Source: Epiperipatus broadwayi
Lineage: Eukaryota > Onychophora > Udeonychophora > Euonychophora > Peripatidae
Direction: 5' to 3'
NCBI GenBank assembly: GCA_028023455.1
Contig: JAQFVV010012668.1
Coordinates: 1,114,001-1,178,000, forward strand
Length of the DNA stretch: 64,000 nucleotides
Part shown: positions 11,461-24,789 of the stretch, piece by piece
Layout: each line of letters starts with the position of its first letter
Position numbering within the stretch: the stretch's first letter is position 1
Position numbers and translations under genes: made by a program
Notes under the pieces: generated by a model
What the model was told of the DNA's origin: nothing
The model's database searches: none
The model's input: only the letters and a program-made list of their open reading frames with translations

Positions 11461-13339
11461 TATAAAAAAATTAACAAATATAATTTTGATGAAAAAAGGA
11501 GAAAGCAAAACTCTAAAATAAAGTGGAGTGAATGTGGGGCTATATAAAAATGATTCTTAGGAAAGAATATATTCTCATTTTTAAAGATTCCGGTGTTTTT
11601 TTTTTTTTTTTCAAAGTAAAACTTTTAGCATTCCACATAAAACTTAATATAACATTTTCTTTTAGAAAACATATAATATAGTATATTTAAAAAATTGAGT
11701 TCAGAAAAGATTTAAATCAAAACTTCGATGCATTACTAAAAAAAAACTTGAGGTCCAAAATAGTGTAGCATATAACCTGTCATTTTCTTATGTTATTAAA
11801 AATTGAAATAATTTATTTTTGCTGTATTGAAAAGTCATAAAAATACTGTAATAACAATTTTTTATTTGCCCAAATGTCATTATTATTATTTTTAATAACA
11901 AATAAATAATAATAATAATAAAAATTCGGTAGAAATGCTATTTTTAAAGATATCTTTTTTAATATTTCAACTAAAATTAATACAAAAAGAAAATTTTCTT
12001 CGTTTCAAACATTACAAAAATGAAGAATCAAATAGAAATAAATAAAAATTCTATAGCAAAAATTATTTTATATTACATATTTTATGCATAATAAGGATAT
12101 AAATTGATATATATGTACGTAGGAAGTTGAGGGTCACTAGTCAAAACGCATGTTTAAAATCATATTATTATTACTAATTTTGTTACTTTTTTGAGATACT
12201 TCATTATGCATCTTTATATTTTGTTAAAAAAGTATTCAAATAATATATTTACATGTATACCTACAATTTCTTAAAATATATCAATAAATAAATATAATGC
12301 AATACACTTTAATAATATTGGATATTACATATAGTAAGAATGCTTTTACAATCATTGTAATTTCAGGAAATATATAAAATATATTTATTAATTTTTAATT
12401 AAATACTGTATATAAAATATCTTTAGTAATCAAAGATGAGATCAGTTGAGCCTTAAGATTTTTCCAGAAAGTAAAATTACTAATTGATGGATTTGCTTTA
12501 GAAATTTTACAAAAAATCAAAAAAAAAAAAAAATCAATAAAAACATTGACCAAATTATGCCAATTACTTTGGAAAATTACATTGGGTGCAAAAGTTTCAG
12601 TAGGAATTTATAAGATAATGGAAAATGTTTTATAGATGTTCTTAATAACTTCCAAACCACTACACATTCTTGAAACACATAAAAAAGACATTAAAAATAA
12701 ATGATCTCCAAGCTAAACCAGCAAATCAATTGGCCCAGGTGAGTATAATTCACATCTTCATCATATGTTGAGTATACATCAAGTAAATTGTTATATTTTG
12801 ATTTACAAATGCCAAACATTCTACTCCCAACTTTAACATGTTCTTCTCTATACAAATGTAGTAATGATTATTATTAATCATATATTAAACTACAGATTAT
12901 TTCTACCCAAACAAGAAATATAAATCTCAGTTAAAGATTAGTATATCTGGTTCTTTTAATTAAACATACACACATGAAGTAATTCAACTTTATTTCTCAT
13001 TTTATATATATATATATATATATTTATAAATAGCCTAATCTTAACCTGAGATTTAAACTTTATATGTTGGCTAAAGATAATCTCTAGATTAATAAATGAT
13101 TAGTAATAATCATTAGTATATTTATCTAGAATAGATCATGTCAATGTTGTGAGTGAAGTAAGTTTTACACTCATAAATCAAAATATAAATATTTTATATG
13201 TAAAAGATAAAACAATAATAAGAGTGTGACTCTTAATTAATGACTTTACTCTTTCTTAAATATCAATGTTATTGCATTTTCACCAATAATCTGATAATAC
13301 CTTATAAGTTAAACATTTAATGTATAACTTGATCAACAT
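11461..13339. other. A+T-rich spacer, no gene seen
   Basis: Nothing recognisable: A+T-rich sequence with poly-T at 11598-11611, a short (AT)n run near 13004-13022 and AAT triplet repeats around 11880-11920. No open frame above 60 residues. Confidence 0.5.
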
Positions 13340-14460
13340 TTTTTTTTTTATTTTTCACATATAGTTATAGCAAGTCATCATTTACTGCAGCTTCCACTGT
13401 AGATTTAATGGCATATTTCATTTCTATGTATGGCATTCTAATAAACTTTTTATATAAGCCTATTTTCTGTTATTTAATACTATTTAAATTTTTATAAAAT
13501 TCTACTGTTACTTTCACGTCATCTTGTTTTTAGTAAGAGTGCCATTTTTTATTCAACTTTCCTAAAAACAGCAAAATGAAGTTTTATATTTTTCTTACAC
13601 ACTTTTCTTTATTATTTCAAAATATTTTCTTATATCATTAACTCTTTTACTACTACTTTCAAAGAACAAAAAAAAATACAGTGCTAAATGAACAACTTTT
13701 AATTATGTTCATATTTCTTTCTTTTATATATATCTGCCTAATCATAATATAAAATTAACTCCTGAATTGATTGTTCTTAATTCCTACTATCAATATATCG
13801 ATTTTAGTAAAAGATATATAGTATACACTATTATATTTCTATTTGCACTCAAGTATGAACTATTTTCAAAATCTTTTAACATTTTAAAATGATTAATAAA
13901 TTCTAACTTAAAATCAATGTTATTGTCTTTTTTATCACTTTCTGTCATTCAGTTTTGCATTTATACATTGCATACTTGATTAAATAATGATAAATTCTTG
14001 TATTGAATCTATTTAAGCACAATACAATCTTAATACACATTTTAAAGTTAATCAAACTAAATCACAACTCCAATGAATCTTCACTATGATATTTTCATGA
14101 AAAAAAAAATCATATTTTCTTAATCTGCAAATTGTATGTATTTCTGCTTTTATTTCTATATTCATATTTCTATTTGCTCATATTATTTTTATATTTCAAA
14201 TGTTTCTGAAATTTTTGCATTAAAACATTCAATTTCACATGTTACAATAATATTTGCTGCTCTATTATAAAAAGTTCTCCATAATAAAATAAAAGTTCTT
14301 CACATAGTTATTAGAAAATAAATTTGTCATGACATAAATTGAATTATCTATTTTTAGTATCCTGAAGTAATTGGAATAAATTAATCTTATTGTTCTACCT
14401 GATATATCCAACAATCTTCACTAAACCAATTTTTATTTACAATGGAATCTAACTTCTCTT
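13340..14460 (-). pseudogene. Highly diverged RTE-type LINE fragment (family R, copy E)
   Basis: Minus-strand sequence aligns in order with the 5' half of copy A over several hundred bases. The plus-strand stretch 13370-13700 parallels 10790-11130, 13710-13800 parallels 11165-11255, and 13840-13920 parallels 11295-11385. The peptide KYAIKSTVEAAVNDDLL (minus, about 13370-13420) corresponds to NAIKCMKKGKAPGNDGII in copy A. There are frequent stops and substitutions, so this is older than copy A. The part above about 13950 extends upstream of where copy A is truncated, and I can only infer that it is linker/endonuclease sequence. Confidence 0.6.
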
Positions 14461-14903
14461 GTATTAGAATTTTTGTGGCTTTATAATAAAAATGTCCATT
14501 TTTAAAGACATGTTTTTTTTTCATACTTTTTTCTGACTTTACAAAGATATATAATAATATCTCAAAGTAAAAAAAAAAAGGATTACACAATTCCTCTGAT
14601 TTCTTGCAAAACTATATTTTATTCTTTAATCAATTTACAAAAATATATAATTAATCTAGCACTTCAATTATTTAATTGTAATCCTACTCAAAGATAAAAT
14701 CATAATTCTGTAAAAAATAATATACATATGTATAATTAATATATTCATGTAAGTATACATTATAAACCACTATATATATATATATATATGAGTGTGTTTA
14801 CACTTATTTTAAAAAAGATTTAAATATTTTCATAAATTACTTCTAGAGGTAGGCATTGGAGTTAAAATCTAAGATTTTAGATGGAAGAGAAGGGTCATTC
14901 AAG

Positions 14904-14917
14904 TAACTATTGTTTTT
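14904..14917. repeat. Target-site duplication, left copy (TAACTATTGTTTTT)
   Basis: An identical 14-base sequence occurs at 15509-15522, on the other side of the foldback element. The perfect match exactly at both element edges fixes the element boundaries. Confidence 0.85.
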
Positions 14918-15508
14918 AAAGCACTAAACATCACATGATCGCCATTTCTTATGCTTCCTCAAGCTGTTAAAACAGGGAAAACTCTCCATACAGTAGTGGC
15001 ACTCAGTGCAAGCCAAAGTAATCAATGGATGCAAGAAGGTTTGTGCATAAAAACCCTATCTAGTGCCTACTCATTCAATATCACCAGACGAGTTTCTAGC
15101 TTGTGGCTTCCATCAGTGAGGAGCCTTGGATCTGAGTGCACTGCATCTAGATCTTAGGATCTAATGCAACCCTCCAGTAGCCACCTTTTATCTACTTAAC
15201 TACAAAACTATGAATCTAAAATTGAAAATATAATATTTTTAATCCAAGCTTATTAGCTTATATAGTCATACAGGTCTGTAACTCAGTACAGTACTCATAC
15301 ATTTTGGGGTCTTTGGTTCTTTAATAATCATAGCTACCACTATTCTATTAGGAAGGATTGGTATTAAATCACTAAATATCACATGATTAGCATTTCTAAT
15401 GTTTTATCAAGCTGTTAAAAGAGGCAAAACTCTCTATACAGTAGTGCATCCATTGATTACTCTGGCTTGCACTGAGTGGCACTACTGTATGGAGAGTTTT
15501 GCCTGTTT
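14918..15508. mobile_element. 591-bp foldback element, copy 1
   Basis: Flanked by a perfect 14-bp duplication. The right end (about 15442-15508) is the reverse complement of 14969-15037, so the element can fold on itself. It also has an internal direct repeat of about 80 bases (14921-15000 versus 15364-15440). The order is therefore: repeat, body, repeat, inverted arm. The arm phrase AAAACTCTCCATACAGTAGT recurs at each arm. A rearranged second copy lies at 47962-48651. The element has no coding capacity. The open frame at 14951-15157 lies wholly inside it and is not a gene. A 14-bp duplication is long for most cut-and-paste transposons and closer to target-primed insertion, but the inverted ends argue for a DNA element. 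The class is unresolved. Confidence 0.8.
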
Positions 15509-15522
15509 TAACTATTGTTTTT
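15509..15522. repeat. Target-site duplication, right copy
   Basis: Identical to 14904-14917 (14 of 14 bases). Confidence 0.85.
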
Positions 15523-15999
15523 CTAGATGGTAATTATTTTTTGACATATATTAAAATTATGTACAATTATTTTGTTTTATAATAAAAAAATAAAACATAA
15601 AAATATTTTTAAAAAAATGTAAATGTAAGCATATGTATATATGTATATTGTGACATTTACATATATATGCGTTACACAGAACGATTTGAAAAAAAAAAGA
15701 TGATATATTTGTTTTTAAAAATAAAATAAAAAGGGAGGGGGCAGTTAATTTATTAGGTAAAATAGAAATATATTTTTCTTTAAATAAAATCAAAACGCAT
15801 GGTAAAGTCTACTAAAATGTAAAAATTTTAAATTTAATATTTAAAAGAACAACTATCTGCTCTCTTTTAATTAACTAAAAAAAATTCCAATGCATTATAA
15901 ATTTGACTATGTAAAAGTAACTAAAAAGTAGCTTAGTAAAAGAATTTCATTGTATAAACAATAATTGAAACAAAGTAATTAGCAATCTAATTAAATATC
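15523..15999. other. A+T-rich spacer, no gene seen
   Basis: Homopolymer- and (TA)n-rich. The minus-strand open frame 15557-15793 is low complexity and shows no motif. Confidence 0.5.
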
Positions 16000-16462
16000 T
16001 CTAATTTGTGTAAGGATGCACAGAAGAGTTTGCTATTAACTGAAAAGAGACCATTTGACTGCTTTGGGAGGACTTGAACTAAATTCCTTATGTTCACCAC
16101 ATATTAGTATATAAACATGGATGGAGTGCTCACCATCATGCATTAGACAACAAGGTGAGTTTATTGGGTTTTTACCTCTGAATTTAAGATCATGAAACAT
16201 CATGATCCTTCTTCTCAGTTGCCCAATAAAGCAGAATGTGTATGTGAATGAAATTTTTTTTCTAATAAATGTATATAACCATGACAGGCAAAACTAAATC
16301 AAGGCCCTTATTCCCAAAAAGCTGTAAAGTCACTAGCCAAAGCATCAGTTGGTGTCTGAAGGCAGAGGGTGCTAAGAATCCTGATTGTGGAACCAGGCTG
16401 CTATTTGATGACTTATTAATTTACTTACTTACAACTGCAGATCACTTTCAAGTGAAAGAAGA

Positions 16463-17040
16463 TTGCAAGAATTAGAAAAAAAACTGTATCATATTAAATG
16501 GGTCATTATTGGAGTTTGTGAAGCTAGAAAAAAGGGTAAAGAGACAATTGATTTAAAAAGGGAAAACATACTCTACTATAAAGGCACAAATATTGGAAGT
16601 ACAAGTGGAATAGGATTCATTATAAATGAAAAATGGAAGATCATTGTGGAGATTGGTGGTATATCAGACAGAATGGCAAGATTAGTTATTGAATGTAATT
16701 GCAGATACCAAATGCAGAAAATTCATTGTTTATTATGCCTTAATAAGTTCTTATAGTGATGAAGTAATAAAAGATTTTTATATGGATGTACAAAAACTTT
16801 TAATCAGACTAAACAACATTTTAAAATTGTTAGGGGAGACTTTAATGCTAAAATTGGTAAACAAATAAAAGTGCTGTAGATAAATCTGATTATAGTATAG
16901 AAATGAGGAAGGACATAGACTTGTGGAGTTTTCAGGAAATAAAAAAACTTTATATTATGAATTATTTTTTGAGAAAAATGTTAAAAGGAAATAGACATGG
17001 AAGCTAACTAATGAAGGTACAGCACAATTGGATTATATTC
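16463..17040 (+). pseudogene. APE-type endonuclease domain of RTE LINE (copy B)
   Basis: The family endonuclease nicks target DNA so that reverse transcription can start. The open frame 16463-16756 reads ELEKKLYHIKWVIIGVCEAR, the family block around the catalytic Glu (usually G-SEVR), then YYKGTNIGSTSGIGFIIN and ISDRMARLVIE, both standard blocks. The next blocks continue in other frames: a GDFNAK(I/L)G-like block (about 16830) and a C-terminal LDYIQ block (about 17030). Frame changes after 16756 inactivate it. Confidence 0.75.
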
Positions 17041-17079
17041 AGACTAGAACAAAGCAGCAATTGATCAATAAAATTTCTA

Positions 17080-18600
17080 TTGAGACTAGAGAATTTATGA
17101 AGAAAGGAAGGAATATGAAAATATATAAAAATGATGCATTAAGAAGATTGAATATCTTGAATTTTGTAAAATGATAATGATATAAAAAAGTATAATTGTG
17201 AATTAACAAGGCAAGCTAGAGAAGAGAATAAAAGTCTCAAGAGTGTAAAGCAACACTTGGGTATTGGTAGAAAAATTATTTCTGCAATAAAAAAAAGATG
17301 AAACTATTACTAAAAAGAGAGATAATATCATGAAATGTATAGAATAGTTCTATTAAGAATTACATAGTAATAAAGGACAAGTATCTCATATATCTTATAA
17401 TTTCTGAATTGCTCAGGATTTTAAATGAAGAAGTAAAATATGTAATTACATTTATAAAGAAAGGACAACCTCCAAGTAATGATGAAATTATAATCGATAT
17501 ATTAAAAGAAGCAGGTGAGAAAATAGAATTGTTTTTTGGCAAAGTTATATACCAAATATTTAAATGATAAAGATGTACTAGGTGCTTGGAAAATGCAGTA
17601 TTAATATTAATATGTAAAAAAGGTAATAAAGAAGATATTAGAAAATACAGAACTATCAGTCTTTTATCAGTTTTATACAAACTTTTTACCAAGATAATCA
17701 CAACTCATCTACAGAGAACATTAATAGAACAAGCTGAATTTAAAAGTGGTTTAAGTACAGTTTATCATATGCAAATATTAAGAGAAATTATAGAAAAAAA
17801 CAATGAATGTGAGTTGCCATTATGCTTTGGATTTGTAGATTATGAAAAGGCATTTTATTCTATAATCATTTCTTTAGTGATTAATGCATTGGATCATCAA
17901 GGTATACATCCAGGATATTGTCATATTCTGAAAAATATTTATAAAAATGCAACAGCAACAATTAGATTACATAATAATACTAGAAAGATTAACTTTGAGA
18001 AGGGTGTAAGATAGGATGACTCTATATCTCCAAAACTTTTTATAGCAGTGCCGCAAGAAGTATTTTGTTGATAAAAATATGAAGCTAAAGGAGTAAAAGT
18101 AAATGGAGATTACTTAAGTCACTTCAATTTTGCAGATGATGTAGTTGTTGTTTTTTTGTTTTTTTTTTGCAAATAATGCTTTAGAGCTTCAGAAAATGTT
18201 GCAAGAATTATAATAAGACTAAAGGTAAATGTTAAAAAGACTACAGTAATGTTCAATGGATTTTCTCAAAGAATGAAAATAAAGATTGATTATGATGAGT
18301 TAAAAGAAGTTAACAACTACAAATACTTTGGTCAGATTATTATTACAGATGGAAATATAATGGATAATATTAAACATAGAATTAATCTTGCTGGGAGTGC
18401 AAAAAAAAGTTTTTTTTTATAAATGTGTTTTATCAGCTCTTACTTATGAATCTGACCCTTGGATACTTAATAGTAGACTAATATAGAAACTTCAGACCAT
18501 TCAAAGAAGCATGGAGAGATGGATGTTAGGAGTAATAAAAAGAGATTGAAAATACAATGTATGAGTCAGAGAATAAACAGGTATTACTGACATTGTTGAA
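17080..18600 (+). pseudogene. Reverse transcriptase of RTE LINE (copy B), broken
   Basis: It follows the protein of copy A closely. The open frame 17586-18014 holds KYRTISLLSVLYKLF, the motif A block FVDYEKAFYS (catalytic Asp kept) and the ATIRLHNNT block, and ends at a stop where motif B has Gln (KGVR-stop-DDSISPKLF). Motif C is readable as FADDVVV near 18133, but a T-rich insertion follows it. YFGQIII and SMERWMLGVI, parallel to copy A, are seen near 18325 and 18510. A large part of the segment after motif E has been lost relative to copy A. Confidence 0.78.
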
Positions 18601-18840
18601 AGAATTAAAATTGATGCGAAGTTGGACTGGATATATTGCTAGAAAAGATGATAAGAGATGGAAACTGAAATCTTAAAATTCATCCCAAGAGATTTTAAAA
18701 GAATCAGAGAGATCACAAGATTGATATAATAAGAAAAAGTACAGGGAAGAAGCGAGGCTAGAGATCAGATGAGATGGATTGAACTTGGAGAAACCTTTAG
18801 CCTGCAGTGAACTGTGATAATGTGTTGATGGTGATGAATC

Positions 18841-21800
18841 AGAAGGAATTTGGTTTTATTAGAAATTAGTATTTCCAACTGATTGAGAAGATTAATTAAA
18901 AAAATATGGAAAAACTTATTAATAACATGGGTGGTCACAATGGATGGTAATGATATAAAAGCTACAAATTTCCTATTGTTTTATTCTTCTGACAAATCTT
19001 TCTGTGATGAGTGTACAGAGTTTTACTGAATTTGCTATTAAGAACTCATCATTTGGTTTGCTGTTAAGCAGTAGCACTCAAGCATTTTCCTGTTGGTTTA
19101 TTATATAAAATTCCCTGTGCATCAATCAGGAATATATAGCAATATCTGCATATATCTTATATTTATTACACACTGCTAAATCACAGAGGGGTATTCATAA
19201 TGGTTTCACTGCCCAATTTCTTCAACACCTGATGTAAAACCAATAATAAAGGCCTTTGTCTACCATTGCTGACATCCATACCTATTATTGTCAACAACAG
19301 GAAGATATCTGTCAACCAAATTAGAGGAGCAAACAGCTATCAAAAGAAGCTAGGAACACCGCTACTGAACTCTATTTCCTTCAATGACGAGATCGGTGAT
19401 AACTCCAGAAATGAAGCTACAACAAAAACCTAGATAAATAAAAACCAATTTCTATCTCTAGACAAACTGTGATTCTTTTGAAATTTTATAACTAAAAGCA
19501 GTTGTGTTGTTTACTCATAAATGGACTTAGCAAAGAAGGCCATAATTAATTTAATTTACTTTTATTAGACTATTGTGTTAATATTTTACTTTTGTTTTGT
19601 GTGTGTATAAATAAACATTTTTAATTTGTTAATTTGGCTTAATTTTCTCTCTCTCTATACCTCACCATATAACATTTTAATTGCCATATAATAGTATTAA
19701 GTAAATTTAACATTACTTATATATTGGTGCTATGAGTATACTTGCTCTGATAATCCAATTAAGACAGTTTCCTGCTATTTTGCGTTTTAGAACCATTCTC
19801 TAGTCATTTTGACTATTGGCTCATCCCAATACAAATAAAAATGTTCACTAAAGAGGTGTTTGTTTCTTGCAGCCATAGAGTAAATACAATGGCCTGGTTG
19901 CAGCTCATATATTTTATACCATACCGGTCTGACCATTGGTATGGCTGATATGTAAAAATATTAATCATATTAATTCATCTGTTTGAAATAATAAAATCTG
20001 CTAAATGCATGAAATAATTATTATTAATTTAGAAAATGTCAATTTAATTTAAATGTAGGGCATGTTATGGTAATTAGCAAGTTTTTGTTGTAATATATAT
20101 ATATATGAAAATATAAAAAGTTTAACAGGAACTTCTATATATTTATTTATACTTCTGAAATATAAATATGTAAACAAAGAATTAAAATTGAAATTTGTAA
20201 ACTGAAATCATGCCTTCTAGTATTAGCATTTTCCTTTTCTTTATCATTATAAATGTTTCCTTTTCTTCATCTTTATAAGTGGAATATCTTTTAATTAAGT
20301 ACTGCTTTAAATATTCTAAGATGCCATAAGCCAGATATACATACTTTGTAGAGTACAAAGCTAGAAGCAATTCTAATTTCAGTTTAAACATAATTATTGT
20401 TAGACAAAAATATTATTACGAAATTGTAGGATTTTAATTTGCTATTGTAATTTTAATTAGTTGATGGTTATAATTACATCATACCTGAAATTTAATTAGA
20501 TAAATACACAATAACTCCCTTTATGTTTTTAATATTTATATCCACAAGACTATAAAATTCTTCTAATTAGTATGTATATAAATATAAATTTAAAATCAAT
20601 ATAAAATATACAATTATCATATATAGTAAGTAAATAAATGACAGTAACTTTTGATTTTTAAAACTTGTTGGTGCGTTTTATTTCTTTCTTAGATATAAAT
20701 AATAGTATGTTAAGGTATAAATTAATAATCAAAACCACTGCAAAAAAAGGAAATATATAAATAGTAAATCAAAAGTATCAATTATTGCATAAGATGGTAA
20801 GTTTTAGATCTTTTTTGTTTCATAATAAAAAATTATATCGTTATCAAAAGTGATAAATTAAAACATATTAAGATATTTGCCAGGAAATAGCTTGAAGTTG
20901 GCTATAAGATTGAACAGATATATATATGTGTGTGTGTGGATAACATATTGTATATGTATTTTTTGTTTTGTAGTTTTATGATTTTACATCTGGATAATTA
21001 CATACTTTTGTAAATTGTTTCAAAAAATGTTGCAAGAATTTGGAGAAATTGTGTAATTTATTTCTTTATATATATTGCAGCAATAAAATAAAAATATTTG
21101 AAGAATTTTATACACATTTATATATATTGTTAATCTATAATATTGTATAATATAAAGTAATTATTTTTTCAATTCATGCAATTTTTCTTCACTTAAAAAT
21201 AAGTTATAACTGTAGCAAATCAAAAATAATATTCTTTAAATGGCTGCTTAAGTTCAAAACAAGGGATTCATTGGTTATCAATTGACGGATTTGATAAAAA
21301 ATGTGGGTTGTAATTTTTTATTAGTGTTCATAAGTAATAATTTATGAAATATCCATTTAATCAAGCCACTATATCCTTGAAAGCAAAGTATAATAAAGAT
21401 GTCATAATACATTTATAATTACTTTCAAGAAAATACAATGAATATTTCACTAAGAAAAATATCAAGCTTCTAATAAAAAAAAAACATATTTAATAAACTT
21501 AAAAATAAACATAAAAACATATTTTCTTTGTTCTAAAATCAGAAGTGAATGCAATAGGGACACCACATTGAAATTTACACTTATTTGTGAGCAACTTATA
21601 CATGTTTGCTAATATGCAAAGAGTCATATGATAATAACAGATGCAATACCAAAAATATATACAGCAAACATTAGAAATTTACCCTACACTAATAGCTTTA
21701 AGATTTGTTTTTTTTTTTTTAAAAAATCATTATTTAATTAAGAATAAACTTGAATTTGTAACCGACTATTTTTTCTTAGCTATACGCATGTGTAAACATA

Positions 21801-22330
21801 CATGTACACATAGAGTTTTATTTCATATAAAAAGGTCAACCAATTAACCCAAAAGTATCTGGTTAATGAAAAATCTCATATTAAAAAACAAACAACAGCA
21901 ATTATAATAGATTCTTATAACAAAATGCTTATAACATTAATACAAGCATATTATTAATAAAAAACTACAAAGCTATAAGTAAATACAGTTTATAATAACT
22001 ACATTTCAACTGCTGCAAAATCACAATGGTGAATTTATTACATTTGATGATACTATTTTGTTGAATGTTAATTTGAAAATGATACATGTCCCCACCCCCT
22101 CCGCCAAAAAAAAACAAAAAAACAACTAAATTATCATAATGTACATTTTTTAAATTTATTTTCAGAGCAACATCATAGTATTATTTTTGTAATCACCAAA
22201 GTAATAAAACTGTGAATTCTTTTCATAATGCTGTTTGAAAAATACTTTAACTATCAATAGTTTACCTTTCTCTTTCTTTAAAATAATGAAATGTTAATAC
22301 AGTCTAGATCAAAAAATGTAATATATAGAT
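18841..22330. other. No gene recognised
   Basis: A lower-A+T block at about 18990-19480 is probably an old interspersed repeat with no second copy here. The rest is A+T rich with (TA)n and (TG)n tracts (20096-20107, 20918-20937). Open frames at 20182-20391 (minus) and 21641-21847 (plus) have no recognisable motif. Confidence 0.45.
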
Positions 22331-22366
22331 CAGGCGTGTCAAATTCATTCAAACAACGGGCCATTT
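22331..22366. repeat. Probable hAT terminal inverted repeat (single end)
   Basis: CAGGCGTGTCAAATTCATTC at 22331 resembles hAT ends (CAGGGGTGTCAAACTC type). It lies about 230 bases beyond the transposase stop, on the correct side. Confidence 0.6.
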
Positions 22367-23500
22367 TATGCAACTGGTAAGATTCTCAGGCCACATTTCA
22401 CAAATTTTCTTAAAATTATATTTTGAAGTGAAAATGCAGGAATATAGGTGGAGTAATTAAAGCATATTATAGAGTTTAGTGAATTCAGTTCAATAATATA
22501 CAAATGATATAGTATTGCTTCTATTTAAACACTTATTTTATTTGATTACATATTTATAAAACTACAATTTATTGTTTTTATTGGAAACTTGCCAGCGCTC
22601 TCCTCCTCTTAGTTTTGGAATATCTGGATTTAAAGACTGAGAACAAACAATTTTCATTATGGTATATAGATGTTTATCAGTTAATCTTGATCTGTAAGCT
22701 GTTTTATTTAATTTCATGCATGAAAATAATTGCTCACATAAGTATGTACTTCCAAAAAAAGCATAAAATTTGTGTAGCAAATATTTTAATTTTTGGATAT
22801 CTTTCATCTAAATATGAATATATTTTGGGATTTCATATTTCTCGATATTTATTTTTTAAAATCTAATCATTCTGGAAATCAATTAATTCCAGTTATACTG
22901 AAGTCAGAGCTTTTTCATCTTCAAAGGCAAACATTCCAGTGAAAAGAGAAAACATTTCTTCTATCTCCTTGAAATCATCAAAACGTTTATCGAATTCATC
23001 TTTTATTTTCTCAATTTTTGCAGAATATTGTGAAAATGAGCAACTTCGATTTTGTGCTTTTAACTGCTCACAAGTAGGAAAATATGTCAAAATGTTCTTT
23101 TGTAAATGAATTTTAAACAAATTCAGTTTGTGTACAAAGCTTGCAACTGCATCTTACATATTTGTTATCAATTGATTTGCCTTGCAATATAATATTAAGA
23201 TTATTCAGATTGCCTGTAATACCTGTTAAAAATGCTAGGTCTTGTACCATAATGGATCTTTTATAATTGATATATTTCAAAAAATATTATTTCCTCCAAA
23301 AGCAGATAGAAGCTCTTTAAGACTTTATGTCAGGACCCCCAACAAACTTCTGTATAATAAGGAAGATCTTCAAATTACAATTCTAAATCTTTAAAAATGA
23401 AGTAAATTGGTGATCATTAAGTGTTCTTGATTGAATAAAGTTGACTATCTTTGTAACAGTTTTAAGTATTTGATCCATTTTTAATAATTTTAAACAGAGA
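22331..23500 (-). pseudogene. hAT-superfamily transposase relic (GTF2IRD2/ZBED-like)
   Basis: Minus strand, several frames. From the upstream end: NFIQSRTLNDHQF (about 23440), DLPYYTEVCWGS (about 23350, matching the family block YYTEVRWLSR), DLAFLTGITGNLN (about 23240), KLNLFKIHLQKNILTYFPTC (about 23100) and the C-terminal dimerisation block FGSTYLCEQLFSCMKLNK...SRLTDKHL (open frame 22562-22807). This order is that of hAT transposases and of host genes derived from them, such as GTF2IRD2. The catalytic DDE part before about 23500 is missing. At 22331 the sequence CAGGCGTGTCAAATTC followed by GGGCC matches the end typical of many hAT elements. I did not find the opposite end. It cannot encode an active enzyme. 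Confidence 0.85.
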
Positions 23501-24789
23501 ACTTGTTGGCAAATGATATAAGTCAAATTTTAAAGTTCAAAATATAATTTTATTTCATTATATATTAGTTACAAAAAATTCATTTTAATAATAGTAAATC
23601 ACAATATTCCTAATTTGAACTTTATATTTTTGAAATTGATTGGCTATATATTTGTATCCATTACAACAGCATATATGCATATACATTGTAAAAGAATGAA
23701 ATAAGAAGAATCAGAAAGCTCAAATTGATAGCCATTTGCAATGGAATAAAACAAAAGCCATATAGTAATAGGAGATAATTGGGATATGTAAATATCATGC
23801 TAAATTAAGTTTTTTTTACTTGTACTATTATCAATAGAATAAATAGCATGCCATTTGTAACTAAATTAAAAAATCATAATATCAGCTAAGTATAAGTAAA
23901 CAAATACTATATAAATGTGCTATCAATAATATTGTAATAGACATAAATACCATTTTCGTATTATAATGTTAGTACATATTTGAATTTTTTAAAGATGATT
24001 CTGAACAATGCTACAATTCTTATACATAATTCTGTAGAGAATTATATAGAATCAATACATACATCAAATTGCATTATTGATCTGAGCTAGCAATCAGGAT
24101 AGCCCAAATTTGCTGAAAATATATATATAAGAACTAAAATGGACAAAATACTTAATCCAGTATTTAAATCAATTTATTATAATAATAAAATCATAGTAAT
24201 TAACATTTTATTGATTACAATAATAAAGCAAAATAGATTATCTTTGTTTCTGACTTATTTATAAATATTGCATAATTATTACTTATTTAATAGGTTGAAA
24301 ACAAAGCAATAAATACGGTAATATGGTAAATTGACATAAAAAGAGCATCTATACATATATGCCTTCACATAAAATAATTCATTGTTAATTTTACTTTGTC
24401 TTTAATCTTAAAGAGATGGAAAACAGAACAATAAAAATAGCAAAATTATTTAAATATATAGGGCAAAAAAAGCTAAATATGACACACTTATATATGAACA
24501 TGTATTTATAAATATATTAAAAAACTTTCAGTTCTTAATTCTAATTTGTTTTTAAATAAGGAGGTTAAAATAACAATATATAATTAGTAAAAGGCAATAG
24601 TGAGAACAAATATACATATATCCACACACAAGTGCATTTTATAATACAAAAATAAAGTCACATATTAAGTCTGTCTCTAAACTGCAAGCTAACTTATTTT
24701 AAGAGTATATAAATAGTAAATGGACCTAGATAGAATATATATATACATTTATCAAAATGCATTTAGAAATACAAAAATATTTCAATTAT
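23501..24789. other. A+T-rich spacer, no gene seen
   Basis: No motif, no repeat partner and no open frame over 60 residues. Confidence 0.5.

Larger units (their letters stand above)
16000..18840 (+). mobile_element. Nearly full-length but broken RTE-type LINE (family R, copy B)
   Basis: Plus strand. In order: a probable 5' leader (about 16000-16440, matched by the leader of copy C near 57420-57840), an endonuclease domain (from 16463), a linker, a reverse transcriptase (about 17440-18440) and a 3' end near 18840 after GTTGATGGTGATG. It has many frameshifts and stops but keeps domain order, so it shows the full architecture of the family whose catalytic half is best kept in copy A. I could not see a target duplication. 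Confidence 0.8.

Noticed and set aside
14951-15157. 68-residue open frame with a balanced composition
   Set aside because: It lies entirely inside the foldback element, and the same sequence in the second copy has no open frame of the same reading.
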